A stretch of 64,000 bases of DNA from Artemisia argyi (lineage: Eukaryota > Streptophyta > Magnoliopsida > Asterales > Asteraceae). The translations under genes and the position numbers were made by a program. Position 1 is the stretch's first letter. The number at the start of each line of letters is the position of its first letter. Location: contig CM060692.1 in the NCBI GenBank assembly GCA_030686995.1, forward strand, positions 128,169,796-128,233,795. Direction: 5' to 3'. This document shows, piece after piece, positions 1 to 10,967 of this stretch. The notes under the pieces are model-generated. The model ran no database searches. It was not told the origin of the DNA and saw nothing but the letters and a program-made list of their open reading frames with translations.

Positions 1-589
1 CAAGAAAAACCCAAAATGACAAAAGTAATCCTTAGAGATTCAGAGAATAACAAAAGAGACTCTTAGTTAATATGAAGACCTTTACAATAATGGCCCTCCA
101 AGTTTCAGCAAGTTGTCAACTTTGGTCCTTTGAAGAACTTTGGAAGAAAAGTCAACTCAATTCCTCCAAGTTACAAGATCGTTACGTGTAGTATTTAGTT
201 GCATTTGTAGCGTTTTAATATGTTTTAAGTAGTTTATCATGTTTTGTAAAAGTCTAGAGGCTAAATATGCAACAATGTCAAAGATTAGAGAAGCCCTAGC
301 CACTAGCCTATAAATACCCCTTAAACATCAACTTTGAAAGGTTGGTTGTTGAGGGTTGGTCCTCATAGTAGTAGGAGTAGTGTAGTTTTATTTTAATGAA
401 GTATGTGTTTTATTTTACTTTCTCTCTCTAAAGCTTTATCTTTCTAAAAATCTTTAATTTTTAGTTGTTAAAATCTTGTTTTTATTGGTGGGAATTAAAG
501 TTTATGGTTAAACAAGTTAGTCTAGTGTTAAATTTGGTGAAAAACATTAGTTTTTAGGCTTAATTTTGGATCAAAATAGTGTTTTGTTA

Positions 590-603
590 CGTTTTATCGA
601 GTT

Positions 604-648
<45 letters not shown>

Positions 649-1265
649 TTCTATCGAGTTACATTTTTTTAAAAAATTATCGAGTTAGCAGATTTTAAAA
701 TTTTTATCGAGTTAAAAAAAAACATTTCAAAATTATCGAGTTTGGTTTTATATTTTATTTTATCGAGTTTCAATTCTAGAGTAAGGACTAGATAGAAATT
801 TAGTAAAATATAATCAATAGTTATCGAGTTTCGTTTTCGAGTAGGGACTTGTTTGCAATTTTTTTATCGAGTTATGCTTTTCGAATTTTTTAATTACCGA
901 GTTTAGTTTTTTCATTTTTCTTACCGAGTTTGATATTTTTTTCTAGGGACTAAAATGCAAAAAATATTTTGTCGAGTTTGGTTTTTTAAAAAATAATTGT
1001 TACCGAGTTTGATTTTTTTTTATTTTTTTTTATCGAGTTTTGATTTTACCAAGTTTCATTTCTTTTGGCGAGTTAGCCAATATTATCGAGTTCGATAATT
1101 TATACCTCATCGTTTATCGAGTGAGGTTCTCTTATGCTTTATGCTAAGGCGAAACTCTGCCGAATTTTTGTTTGGATTATCTAGTTTGTTTCTTTTATCG
1201 AGTCTTTTTTCTTTTATCAAGTAACTTTATCTTATTAAAATGAGTTTCGAGTAGTTTATTTGTGT
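590..1265 (+). repeat. Dispersed ATCGAGTT motif cluster
   Basis: About twenty copies of the octamer ATCGAGTT or one-base variants (ACCGAGTT, GTCGAGTT) are scattered here at irregular 15-60 base spacing, nearly always on the same strand and usually after a T run. The spacers are unrelated T-rich sequence, so this is not a tandem satellite. It sits in the U5-like part of the LTR fragment. Function unknown. Confidence 0.8.
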
Positions 1266-1804
1266 TTGCTTAGTGGCACGAGTTTGTGAGTTAAGTGTGG
1301 ACATAAAAGAGGTTGTGATTAATAATTAGTGAGATTATTTAGATTTGTAGTTTTATTATTTGAAGGGCAAAAGCCGGAGAATAATTAAATTATACATCTA
1401 GTAATTATTTTATTTTTAAAGGATTATTTTCAAAATAAATCAACGTTGTGAGAAAATAGTCTTGTTTAAGGAAAATAATTCGTCGCCAATCCTTGACCCA
1501 CACTTGATGAACTTATTCATGTCGTTTAGCAAACATATTGTTTTTAAAATCTTTTCCCGACTTATTTTTTCTTTCTTGTTTTCAATATCTTATTGTTTTA
1601 TTGTTTTTAATTGCAATTTCATTTCCTTTAGAATAAAAACTCCAAAAATTCTCAATTATATTTTCCCATTCACTTCAATCACGCGACTCAAGCCGACTCA
1701 ATCGCCGTCTTACCTTCGTTAGGACATAACGACCCGGGGAATTACTTTCACGAGCATTTCTTCGGTTAAAAATCTAATATACTATAAAAGACACAAAACC
1801 AGAT

Positions 1805-1935
1805 ATTGTCTTACACAAAAGATCTTCATCTTACGCATAAGGATAAGCCTTTTGCATAAGACTTTGTCTTTTACTTAAGAAGAAAATCTTACGCATAAGA
1901 AAAATGTTTTGCATAAGATTTCTTTTATGCGTAAA
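1805..1935. repeat. Cluster of CTTACGCATAAG-like imperfect palindromes
   Basis: Within 130 bases there are six or seven copies of a 12-base word of the form CTTACGCATAAG, TTTTGCATAAGA or TTTATGCGTAAA. Each is close to its own reverse complement, so both strands carry the word. Spacers are A/T-rich. Whether it belongs to the LTR or to the sequence before the copia ORF cannot be decided. Confidence 0.6.
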
Positions 1936-1990
1936 CTTGACCTGATTTCATTGAAAAGTTTCTAAGTGTTGTTGTAATTCAAAGTGTAAT

Positions 1991-2199
1991 CAATATTGTT
2001 GTACAACTAATGTAATGTTTTGCGTGTACTCAATTTTATTGCTTAAAACCACAAATTGAAGAATAACTCAACATAACTTTCAACACAATCATTCCACTGA
2101 TCAAAACAGTTCATGACATAAACATAGACCACTAATTAATTTGTGTGCTAACTTAGTATATCATTGCAATGTCTGTGTTTGTGATTATGATCATTTCAG
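1991..2199. other. AT-rich spacer, nothing recognised
   Basis: No coding or structural signal seen. It is probably the leader of the copia-associated ORF that starts at 2200. Confidence 0.4.
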
Positions 2200-3345
2200 A
2201 TGGCTCAACATGAACATGTTCCACAAGAACAGGAACCTGAACCAAAGCACACATGGGAAGAAACATTTCCCGCGAACTACAAAAGGTCAATTGGAAAGAA
2301 CAATCTCAGGGTCAACTTCAACAAAATTACCTGCAATGAATCTTCGTGCCTAGTAGCCGTTGATGCTCTCCTCTATCATCTATATAAAGCTGTGCTCACC
2401 AAGTCTGCATCAGTTGCCAATTTCTATTTTCACCAATTCTGGCACACCATCAATCTGGATCTCAGCGAAGAATCGTTTACATGCACGCTTCACAAATGAC
2501 AAGTCACTGTGGACATTGATTCTCTCCGATCTGTTCTAGCCTTACCAGAACTGGGTCCAGATGAACAGTACCATCCAGTTCCATATGAGAAGAAATTATC
2601 ACTTTTCTAAGAGATATCGGATATGATGAGTCAGAAGGGGTAGTCACCAAACACTCAAGAGTCAATATTAGATTTCTCCCACAACCATGGAGAACTCTAT
2701 ATATTCTCATTGCCAAATCATTATCTGGCAGAGAAAGTGGTCACGAACACCCCAAGTTGCCACATCTAAAGCTTTTCTGGGGAATGGTCAACGTCAAATT
2801 AATTGACTACACTAGTATCATCTGGGAATATCAAGTCTTGCACATACAGCACAAGGAAGCAAGGTCTACAGCTTCTTGAATGTCTTCTAAATGACAGAGT
2901 CAAAGCCTCAAAGCACTACAAATACTATCTTCAAGCTTTTAACGAAAGAAAAGTTGGATTCTTAGAGGAAGAACCTCTTCCTTTTTCAATGCAGAAAAAG
3001 GGGAAGAAGGGAGGAAAGAAAGGGAGCTCTGAAAGTTCATCTAAATCAGCTCAAAAGTCTCATCCAAGACCATTAAAGATAAGGATTCCTGTCAAGAAGA
3101 CAACTCATGTTCCAAAATCTGTTCCTGAACCTACTCCACCACATTCTCCACAACCTTCTCCACAAACTTCTGATTCTGAAACCGAGTCAGATGGTCCACC
3201 TGTATACAAAGAAGCCTATGCTAAAGACCCTCAGGATGAAGATCATGACAAGTCTTATGAGGAATGGGATAAAGACATTAATGACTTTGTTGCATCCACT
3301 AAAGACCTAACTGTCACTATCAATGAAAGACTTCTGACATGACCT
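2200..3345 (+). pseudogene. Copia-associated extra ORF, N-terminal part (decayed)
   Basis: This is the start of a long extra reading frame of the kind found 3' of pol in Sire-like copia elements of Asteraceae (recognised from memory). The frame opens with ATG at 2200 and encodes a globular segment rich in aromatic residues (KAVLTKSASVANFYFHQFW). It is broken by TGA at 2497-2499 and TAA at 2608-2610, shifts frame, and returns in the first frame from 2803 to 3342. The last part is basic, then Pro/Ser-rich, then acidic. It has no retroviral enzyme motifs. Such ORFs sit in the env position, but I see no signal peptide or membrane segment, so an envelope role is not supported. No pol precedes it in the window, so only this 3' part of the element remains. 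Confidence 0.55.
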
Positions 3346-5210
3346 CTGACCGAAGAAGATGCTATGTTGGAAGATGAGTTGTTAAGTTAGAAGAAAATGA
3401 TGGAACCGATCCTGGAAGAGCAAGAACTATAAGAAGAGGCTCATGTAGACATTGGATTATCGGTAGAACAAGAAAATGAAAGAGCACTCAAGTTGAGAAT
3501 CCTCCAAAGTCGAATCGACTCCTTTCAAGCAGATCAACCTCCACTTCCTCTAGTTACTCAACCTGACGAGGAAGGAGGTTCCAGCAGTATTCCTGAGCTC
3601 TTTCCGGTTAATCAACCCGATGGGCCTATGACTACACAAGAACCTATCTCTGATGTGGTTAATCAACCTGATAAGGAAACCGGTTCTAGTACTACTATGG
3701 TCGTCTATGAAACTCCAAATGTCACACCTGAAGATGAAGAGATGAAGTGTGCTAAGGAGAATAAGAAGATGAGGATGACAACATGGATATAGATGATCAG
3801 CCCCTGTTGACAGCTAAAGAAATTGCTGTGAGAGAAAAAGCTCAAGAAGAAGAGTTAAAGAGGATGAATGAAGCTGAAGAAGCAAGGTTAGAAGAGGAGT
3901 TAAGACTTAAAGAAGAAGAGAAAGCTAAGCATGCCAAAGCTGAAAGATTGGAGGAGTTCAAAAGAACTGAAAAAGTAGCAAAGTTAGGTGAAGAGCAAAG
4001 ATTGACAGAAGAAGCTGACAAGTTAGAAGAGCAAAGGTTGAAAGAGGAAGTAGATAAGCTGGCTAAAGAGAAAATATTGGAAAAAGTGACTACCCAGAAA
4101 CCCGAATCACCAAAAGGAGATGACAAAGATACTTCCACCTTCATTGAATCCTCTCAGTCATCACCTCCAGCAACACATCTCACATCTGACAAATCTATCA
4201 AGAAACCTACCAGCATACAGTTCACAGCAGCTTCAAAATTGGTAAAGAAGGCGGTCAAGTTGGTACGTGAGAAGAAACGAAATGAGCTTGAAGAAAAAGT
4301 TGACTCGCTTGCTACTCAAGTTGCTGATTTAACTAAGCAGATGACAGATGTTCATGACTTGAAGCTCAAAGTCGATACATACTTGTCCAAAGATGTACAA
4401 GAAGATATGGAAGAAAATGTTGTAACACAAGCTAATAAGTACATGGATGAGCATTTGACAAGTGAGTTAAAAGATCTACTCAAGCCAATGAGAGATGCGC
4501 TCTCCAAAATCGCGTAGCATGCAGTCAAGAAAGTAATAATATCTACTTCGTTCACACTTAGAGCCGACAAAGACCCTTCACAACAACAAGAGGTTTCTTT
4601 GGAAGAATTGCAAGTTCAACTGTTCAATAAGTTAGCTGATAAAACAAAAGTAACTCCAGAAGAAGAAGCACTGTGCAATGTTGTTAGAGTCATCATCTCC
4701 AAAGAATCTTGTAAGACTGATGCTGAAAAACAGTAACATCCAAGAGATGAAGATGATCAAGATCCTAACTCCCAGGCAAAGAAGCAAAAGAATGCCAGAG
4801 GATCATCGTCTCAACACCAGGAACCCGTCATCCCTCCAATAACCAAAACAATTTCTACCCAACAACCAAAGGCATCTGGTTCCAGTCCAAAAGCCCATGA
4901 CTACTTTAAGTACACCGGCGGAGACGACTTTCATCAGCCAGATGACATACTTGAACCATTATCAACCAGAAGGAAGGAGAAGAAAGAAAAGCAGCAATTT
5001 CAACATAAACCAGATTCTTCATCACAAGGCCAAGAACCCAAGAAACCTAAAAGGGTTGTCAAATGGCTCGACAATGACAAAACGGCTGAGTACTCTTGGC
5101 TTGATGACATGGTTAAAGCTCAACCTCCACTAGCAGACAATCAAGTACCACTTGATGGCAGAACCATGGAGTATGCTCAACTTCTACAATGAGACTACAG
5201 TGTAAAAGAA
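3346..5210 (+). pseudogene. Copia-associated extra ORF, charged coiled-coil middle part (decayed)
   Basis: This continues the same decayed frame. Fragments at 3493-3792 and 3783-4517 are open, and a low-complexity stretch follows to 5210. The 244-residue piece at 3783-4517 is dominated by Glu/Lys/Leu heptad-like repeats (about residues 15-105), a strong coiled-coil candidate. A Ser/Thr/Pro linker and a second helical segment follow (about residues 145-240). Frames change at least once near 3785. The tail around 4740-5130 is Gln/Lys/Pro-rich with scattered stops. It is read as one degenerate protein because order and orientation match the flanking parts. Function unknown. Confidence 0.5.
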
Positions 5211-6398
5211 ATGAGCAAGAAAGAGCTTCTAAGGGTAAAGAATGCTGCATTTAATCTGCTGAAAGATCGATCTGCTAATGTTGTTGAACTCGAGTATCAT
5301 CTAGAAAACATTGCCCGTGCAATGTCAAACAACATCGACTGGATCAACCCCGAGTCCAACATTGATTACTACTCAAAGAAGAAAGGGCCATACTACACTG
5401 ATTGGATCAAGCCTCTACCAATGGTTGGAAAGCCACATGAACCACGAATTCCCTTAAGATACTTCTTCAACACCGACCTAGAATTCCTACTACATGGGAG
5501 CAACAAGGAGAAGAAATATGCCACATCTCTCACCTTTTCAATCCCAGCTGCAAGTTACCTCAACAATGCCATCGAAGAAGATGCCTCACACATTTTCATT
5601 GACAAAGTTGTGGAATATGAACGTGATGCGCTCTACGGGATTCACCACTGGCCCGAGAGACTTGCACTCTACTATTGTAGCAGCAGATTGAATCAAACAA
5701 AGGGAGATGTGATGAGTGAATTGAAGATTGTCTCCATTCAGTTCATCTCCATAGTTACTCACTATGGATACTCCTTCCTGAAAAAAATCATCCTCAAGCG
5801 TCTAGATGAACAAGAGTACGTGATTTCAGAAGCTGACTTTCCAAGACTCCACCTGAACGACATCGAAGACATGTATCTTCTAAAGGTTCAAGGGAAACTA
5901 TGCAACTTGCAAAAGGAAATGCAGCTTGCATTCATCACATCTCTTCTTATCTACATGAGGAACATTATCCTTCGTGAATGTGTTGAGGATCTCCAGTTGG
6001 GAGTTGAAAGTTATCAGAAGAAGTTGAATCTCACCAAGCCCAACCTTCATCAGGTCCCTAACATCAAAAAACTTTCTCGGAACACCTTAATCAAGAAGCT
6101 TGCATTTGGATTCATCTACTGAAGTGTTCACGACCACAACTGTTTCATGGCATTCGATGAAATTCACAAATTCTGTGATGAAACGTTGAAGTTTGTCAGA
6201 AATGGACTCAAAAGCCGCCTCGATGACAAAGAACTCTAGAAAACAGAAAGATGGACATCAGATGAAGCCAAACAAGCCCGTACGTTCGTATCAAGGATTG
6301 AGAATAGATTGAAGCGTCGTGATCAGATGAGGAGATTGTAAAGCTATATTGGAGGAAGACCAGGCTTCCCAGTGCTGACATTTCAAAGGCCGGAATGA
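5211..6398 (+). pseudogene. Copia-associated extra ORF, C-terminal domain (decayed)
   Basis: A 303-residue open segment (5211-6122) continues in the same frame through TGA (6120-6122), TAG (6237-6239) and TAA (6339-6341) to a final TGA at 6396-6398. The fold is unknown. Recognisable features are an RLRYFF-type segment (here RIPLRYFFNTDLEFLLHG), a YGYSFLKKIILKR segment and a DFPRLHLNDIEDMYLLKVQG segment, which I recall from Asteraceae copia polyproteins. A short basic end with GGRPG follows. There is no catalytic signature. The long uninterrupted middle suggests fairly recent loss of coding ability. It could be mistaken for a host gene, but its position before LTR sequence argues against that. 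Confidence 0.55.
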
Positions 6399-6434
6399 TA
6401 ATTGGTAGTGTTTGTAAGTATTTGATTTGATTTG

Positions 6435-6620
6435 TGTTGGATCTGCTCCTTGATAGATCTTTGAGCCTTATGGATCGATAGTATGCCAATATAATCAAAA
6501 GCAAACTATACAGAGAATCTCTTGTAAACTTGTATTTACGCGGAATATAAACACAATAATGAAGAACACAATTAACTAAAACACTTTGATCCTCTATGGA
6601 TCTTGTTATTGTAATTGAGT
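6435..6620. repeat. LTR-like segment of uncertain ownership
   Basis: It begins with a TGTTGG word at 6435 and runs into the left LTR of copia element G. It does not match the corresponding 350 bases at the other LTR (17383-17735), so it is either the LTR end of another copia subfamily or the 3' LTR of the element whose ORF ends at 6398. No target duplication joins 6435 to 19802. Confidence 0.35.
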
Positions 6621-8688
6621 TTGTTCAACCAAGTCCTAACCTAACCTAGAGACTCGATTGTAATAGAAAGGGTATAAGAAAAGAAGACCCTCGACACAAT
6701 CACAAGAGTGGATTAGGTTCTTGCGATTCTTCCCTTGCAAATAGATGTGTTCTTCCAAAGATGTTAGTGTGATAAACAAGAACACAAGATTAGAGATAGG
6801 GAGATTTGAGAGAGATTGAGAGAAAGAATCCAGAGAGAAAGAATAATGGCAAGGGGTGAGGAATACAAGAGGCAAGGGTGGTATTTATAGGCCAAGAACC
6901 CAAACTTGGGAAATTTTATCGAGGCAGGCGCGTCACCCGCGCGTCAACGCGCCGGCAGCGCGCCAGGCGTCTGTAAGATTTTCCCAAGTTTTGGGTGTTT
7001 GGATCTTACAAATACCTATCCTTGCTAAACCCCCAATTGTACTTCACACTAAACCTTAACATTAATCATTCTAAGGTTTGCCAACTCAAATAGCCAATTT
7101 GGAAAATGTTTTGTGAAGTGTTTAAAAGAGAAACAAAATTACCAAGGGTTTAAAGTGTAGATAGGGTAATTTGGAAGGGGTAGAAGTGTATCTCCTCACA
7201 TGGCATAGAAAAGAGAGAAAGAATATGCCAAGGAACATTCCAATACTTGGGGGGGGGGGGAAGAATGTGATGAAGGGTTGAGATGAAATGGTTTGAATTG
7301 GATGGATAGGATCAAAGGGAGCCTCCCTTGGTTTTCAAACAATTTGACATGTGGTGAATGTGGATGGATGAGATGATCTCATTTGAAATGGATGGCTAGG
7401 ATCAAACATGCCTAGGTTAGGGTTGAGAAGGATATTCCAAGGAATATGCTTTGCTTGGGGGGAAAGGAGAAATGGAGGGTTGAGATGGTTTCATTTGAAA
7501 TAAATGGTGGAGATCAAAGAGAGCCTCCTTTGCTTGGGGAAGAAGTGTGGATCAATGGTTGAGATGGTTTTGGTTTGAATTGGATGGTGAGGATCAAAAC
7601 CATGTGGTGGTATAGGGAAAGGGGATTGGATGGATGGTTGAGATGAGTTTAGTTTGAATTCAATGGTTGAGATCAAACCCATGTGATGATATAGAAATGA
7701 GGGGTAGGATGGATGGTTGTGATGTGTTGTAATTTGAAATCAATGGCTTCGATGAGAGGAGCCATATTAGGGTTTCAAACAATTGGCATGTGTTAAATAT
7801 GAAGGGTTGGGATGTGTTGTAAGGGAATGGATGGTTAGGATGTAGTGTGTAAGGGAATATGTAAGGGTGTAAGAGATTGTGTAAGAGAATATATGATTTA
7901 GATATGATTGGATATGATTGGGTTCATCTTTTGTATAAATGGGATTAAGAGAGGTTTAGACATAATCTAATTGTCATTAAGAAGAAAAGATTTAGACAAT
8001 TAAAATTATAAGTTGAGAAAATCATAGGTTACTTATAAGTTCAAGTAACACAACGTCGAGAACCCATAGTTTCATATCTCGTGACTTTCCACGACTCGAC
8101 GTTCTTAACTAATACCTTGGTTCAAACAAGTTAAGTGCTTTGCCTTGATGTAAAGCATAATCCAAGTGGGAAAGGATGCGTTTACGCAAAGTGACCTTTG
8201 ACTTATTTTGACCAATAAAGGAGTAAACCCGTTACGTAATTAGAGAAGACGTAAGCACGGGATATGAGCATATGGATGCTTTCACATGATGTTACGTGAA
8301 ATATATAAGCTCCCTAAGTTTAGAAAAGCCTTGGCTAGAGGCGATAGGTAGAAAACATGAGTTGGCGTTTTCCCGTAAATGGGTGCTTTAAAAGTTGGAT
8401 CTCTCTAATCCCAAAACTCGTTTCGAGTGTTCTCAATTAAGCACATAACATATTCATACCTATATTGAAAGATCCACATTTGTCGGGTAATGGGAAAGCC
8501 GACTTTCAAAATGCATCCCAAAATTCTCAGACGCCTGGCGCGTTACCCACGCGTTGATGCGTGGGTGGCGCGCCAGCAGCAGACATGAGAATCGGGGAAT
8601 TTTGGCTAACGTTTGTTATTTTATGTGTTTCGATGGTTTATTTGTCATCATTAAAATATAAAGAGATCTTGATCATGTTGCCTCAACA
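6621..8688 (-). repeat. Left (3') LTR of copia element G
   Basis: This LTR matches 17735-19802 almost base for base, with a few transitions and poly-G length differences, in the same orientation. It ends in CCTCAACA at 8688 (TGTTGAGG start on the minus strand). A minus-strand TATAAATA box lies near 6886-6893. Just upstream of it in the sense direction is a GC-rich block (6926-6975), and a second, inverted GC-rich block lies at 8520-8578. A G run sits at 7249-7260. The last ~350 bases present in the right LTR are missing or replaced here. Short reading frames inside it occur in both LTRs and are not genes. Confidence 0.85.
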
Positions 8689-8702
8689 TTCTCCCCCTTT
8701 TT
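8689..8702 (-). other. Polypurine tract of element G
   Basis: On the minus strand this reads AAAAAGGGGGAGAA directly before the LTR start TGTTGAGG, the expected plus-strand priming site. Three further AAGGGGGAG-like runs lie just upstream in the sense direction, at about 8857, 8933 and 8970. Confidence 0.8.
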
Positions 8703-9449
8703 GATGATGACAAATAAAAACCGAAAGCAAATAAAACTACAAACTTAGCAAAGACAAAGCGCGCCTTTGGTGTAGCTTGCGTCTTGACATTTGCCTCGTA
8801 ATTTAGTGAAGCCTTTAACATTTCTTGAATGGTCTTCACGCATCTTGCTTTCTTTCTCCCCCTTTTGTCAAATAAAAAAGGTGGGACTTCCATTAAATGG
8901 GAAAGTAGCTTGTTCCAATAGCACCCGAACGTGCTCCCCCTTGATCATTGCTCCACCTAGATCGTTACTCCCCCTTGTTTCAAGGCGGGGATCCATGGAT
9001 CAAGAGCCTCACCTTTGCGGTGGCCTAGCTACACATAGAAATCCCAACATACAACAAAAGAGAAATCTTCACATGTAGAAGTCCAAAATGGGTTAGGTTA
9101 CCATTTGGATACTTGAAACATGGGTTAGTTTAAGCATAAAATCACATCTATTTGTGCACAATACATCATAACCTATGCATATAATACATATTCAAATCAT
9201 TATATTCCAAATGTTGATACTCACATGCATAACATTACCGCATAGTTGTTCATAGAATGGATCTATCAATCAAGCATAAACATATCACTTACTTAAGTGA
9301 AGATAACAAATTTTCAAATTAGAGCACATAGTTTCACACATAAACATTTTAATAGTACAAAGCAAGACCCAAACACAAGTTACTACCTAGTAACAAGTAA
9401 AGGCATAAGGAGATACCTAAGTGAATGAATAACACCGTGTATTATTCTC
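8703..9449. other. Non-coding interior of element G
   Basis: This lies between the purine tract and the integrase trace. It holds three extra purine-tract-like runs and no RT or RNase H sequence, which should occupy this side of integrase. It is therefore the site of a large deletion. Confidence 0.55.
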
Positions 9450-9965
9450 TCCCTATTGTCTTAAGTATGAAACATTCATCCTTAAATTTCCTAAGGTACT
9501 CTAGTGATGATTTCCTATTTCTAAGGGTATCATAGGACATTAAGGTGAGGTATTTTCCTAGAGTAAAGTGTAACACGTGGTTTCTAAGGCATGAAACATA
9601 AACTTTTGCTAAATGAATTGCTCGGCTAAATGCACGATACATCTCTTGTAACTTCTTGTTCTTCCTTTGAACAACCTCATTGGATTTAGGAGAACTATTG
9701 TCCTAGAAGTTATGTGAGATTCCATGTTGTTCACAAAATTCCCAAATTGCACCCGACGATCAAATCTACTACCATGATTAGCTTGAATCAAAGCTCAAAT
9801 AGGTTTTTCTAATCTTTTTCTTAAGATGCTAAACATATCTAGGGCTACTTCCTTAGCACCTAGAAATAGAGTCCATATATAATGTGAATAGTCATCAATT
9901 GTCATTAAAGTATGGAAGTTGCCTTTGTAACATCAGATATGTGATGAACCAAACAAATCGATATA
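9450..9965 (-). pseudogene. pol: Copia integrase remnant (element G)
   Basis: Translating the minus strand with frame changes gives a recognisable copia integrase core. Segments in order: a TIDDYSHYIW stretch near 9869-9905, a QANHGSRFD stretch near 9770 where the family has a catalytic Asp (here Asn), and a SNEVVQRKNKKLQEM stretch near 9665 where the family has the catalytic Glu (here Gln). With both residues replaced plus frame breaks and stops, it cannot be active. It is the only pol enzyme of G still readable over more than a few residues. Confidence 0.65.
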
Positions 9966-10800
9966 AAGTAATTCTAAAACTTTATTAGTCAAAATTGCTT
10001 ATTGCTTGCAAGACCTTGTTTGCCTAAGTATTACGTAAATGTGCATTTAGTGTCTAATTAAATATAATACTTGAAAGTTGTGAGGACATGATCTACTATC
10101 TTTAATAGTTGCAAGCAATTAACATGTTAGCAATATGCACTAAATCATCTAGCATCATGGCAAGTGGGCATATAAGCAAATAGCACCAAAACATATTTCT
10201 CATATAAGCACAAATGCTCTAAGAGCACACAAAAGGACCTTACAAATGACTAACTAGACATCTCACTTCAGTTTGAAAGATTGTTTACCTATTTCTAATT
10301 ATTTTTGACTTGTTTTATGTTTAGAAAGACTTAATAGGGTTCCAATGGAGTGTGTAAAACAAGTTTTAAGACTCACGAACTCAAAACAAAAGTTTTTCAA
10401 AAATTTTGCAAAACTTTACCGAGGCTTACGCGTCACCATCGCGTCAACACACCACTAACGTGCCAGGAATAGACCCCAACTTACTCTCATCATGTAGATC
10501 TCCTTTTTCTCTTTCCGTGGCCTTTTGAATCAACTTAATCGGAGTTCGGATGAAGAAATTATGATCAAAATACTAAAGCAACTTTTAAAACTTAATTTCT
10601 TCTTTTGGGTTTAGTTGTTGATTGTTTTTAGATGTTCTTAAAGATCTAAGACTTAGATTATGATGTGTTCAAGTTATGCAAGTTTTAAGCACATAACTAT
10701 ATTTCCTAAACACATAGCATTTTTAACAACTAACATTTAAGGCACATAAAAATTCATAAGCATAAGGGAAAAATTAGCTCGACTTTAATGGATGATTTTT
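9966..10800. other. Degenerate interior of element G
   Basis: No open frame. A piece at about 10425-10470 resembles the GC-rich block of G's LTR in decayed form, and 10530-10560 resembles wording common in copia LTRs, so this may hold an old LTR scrap. Otherwise it is presumed remains of the segment between protease and integrase. Confidence 0.35.
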
Positions 10801-10962
10801 GTTTCATGACCACGAGATAAAGATTCACAATTGATGTTAAGACTACCGACGACCTTCCTCAAAGTTTACTTATGTACACCATCATGCTCCTTATGAAGTA
10901 AACACTCTTCTACTACGTCATGTGCTTGGAACAACCACTTTCAACGATCTAATAGATTGGTC
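10801..10962 (-). pseudogene. pol: Copia protease remnant (element G)
   Basis: On the minus strand at 10939-10916 the codons read SGCSKHMT, the core of the copia aspartic protease motif DSGCSxHMTG. The next codon is a stop, and the preceding residues are in another frame. Only this motif is convincing. Solo LTR K is inserted just upstream of it. Confidence 0.6.
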
Positions 10963-10967
10963 CAAGC

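Larger units (their letters stand above)
1..1990 (+). repeat. Athila-type LTR, 3' portion, cut by window start
   Basis: The first ~2 kb reads like the long LTR of an Athila-lineage Ty3/gypsy element. It has the same order of signals as the LTRs of A and F further on: phrases similar to those LTRs around 100-170, a TATA box TATAAATA at 309-316, a TTAATGAA word about 85 bases later, then a long AT-rich U5. There is a pure T run at 606-646 and an end-like block around 1720-1760. No TG start is visible, so the LTR begins outside the window. The right edge is uncertain; nothing clearly marks a CA end or a target duplication. The short reading frame at 1462-1722 has no recognisable domain and I treat it as chance. 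Confidence 0.45.

Noticed and set aside
5211..6122. A host gene encoding a 303-residue protein
   Set aside because: The frame continues past its stop with more matching sequence, belongs to a larger decayed ORF, and is followed by LTR sequence.
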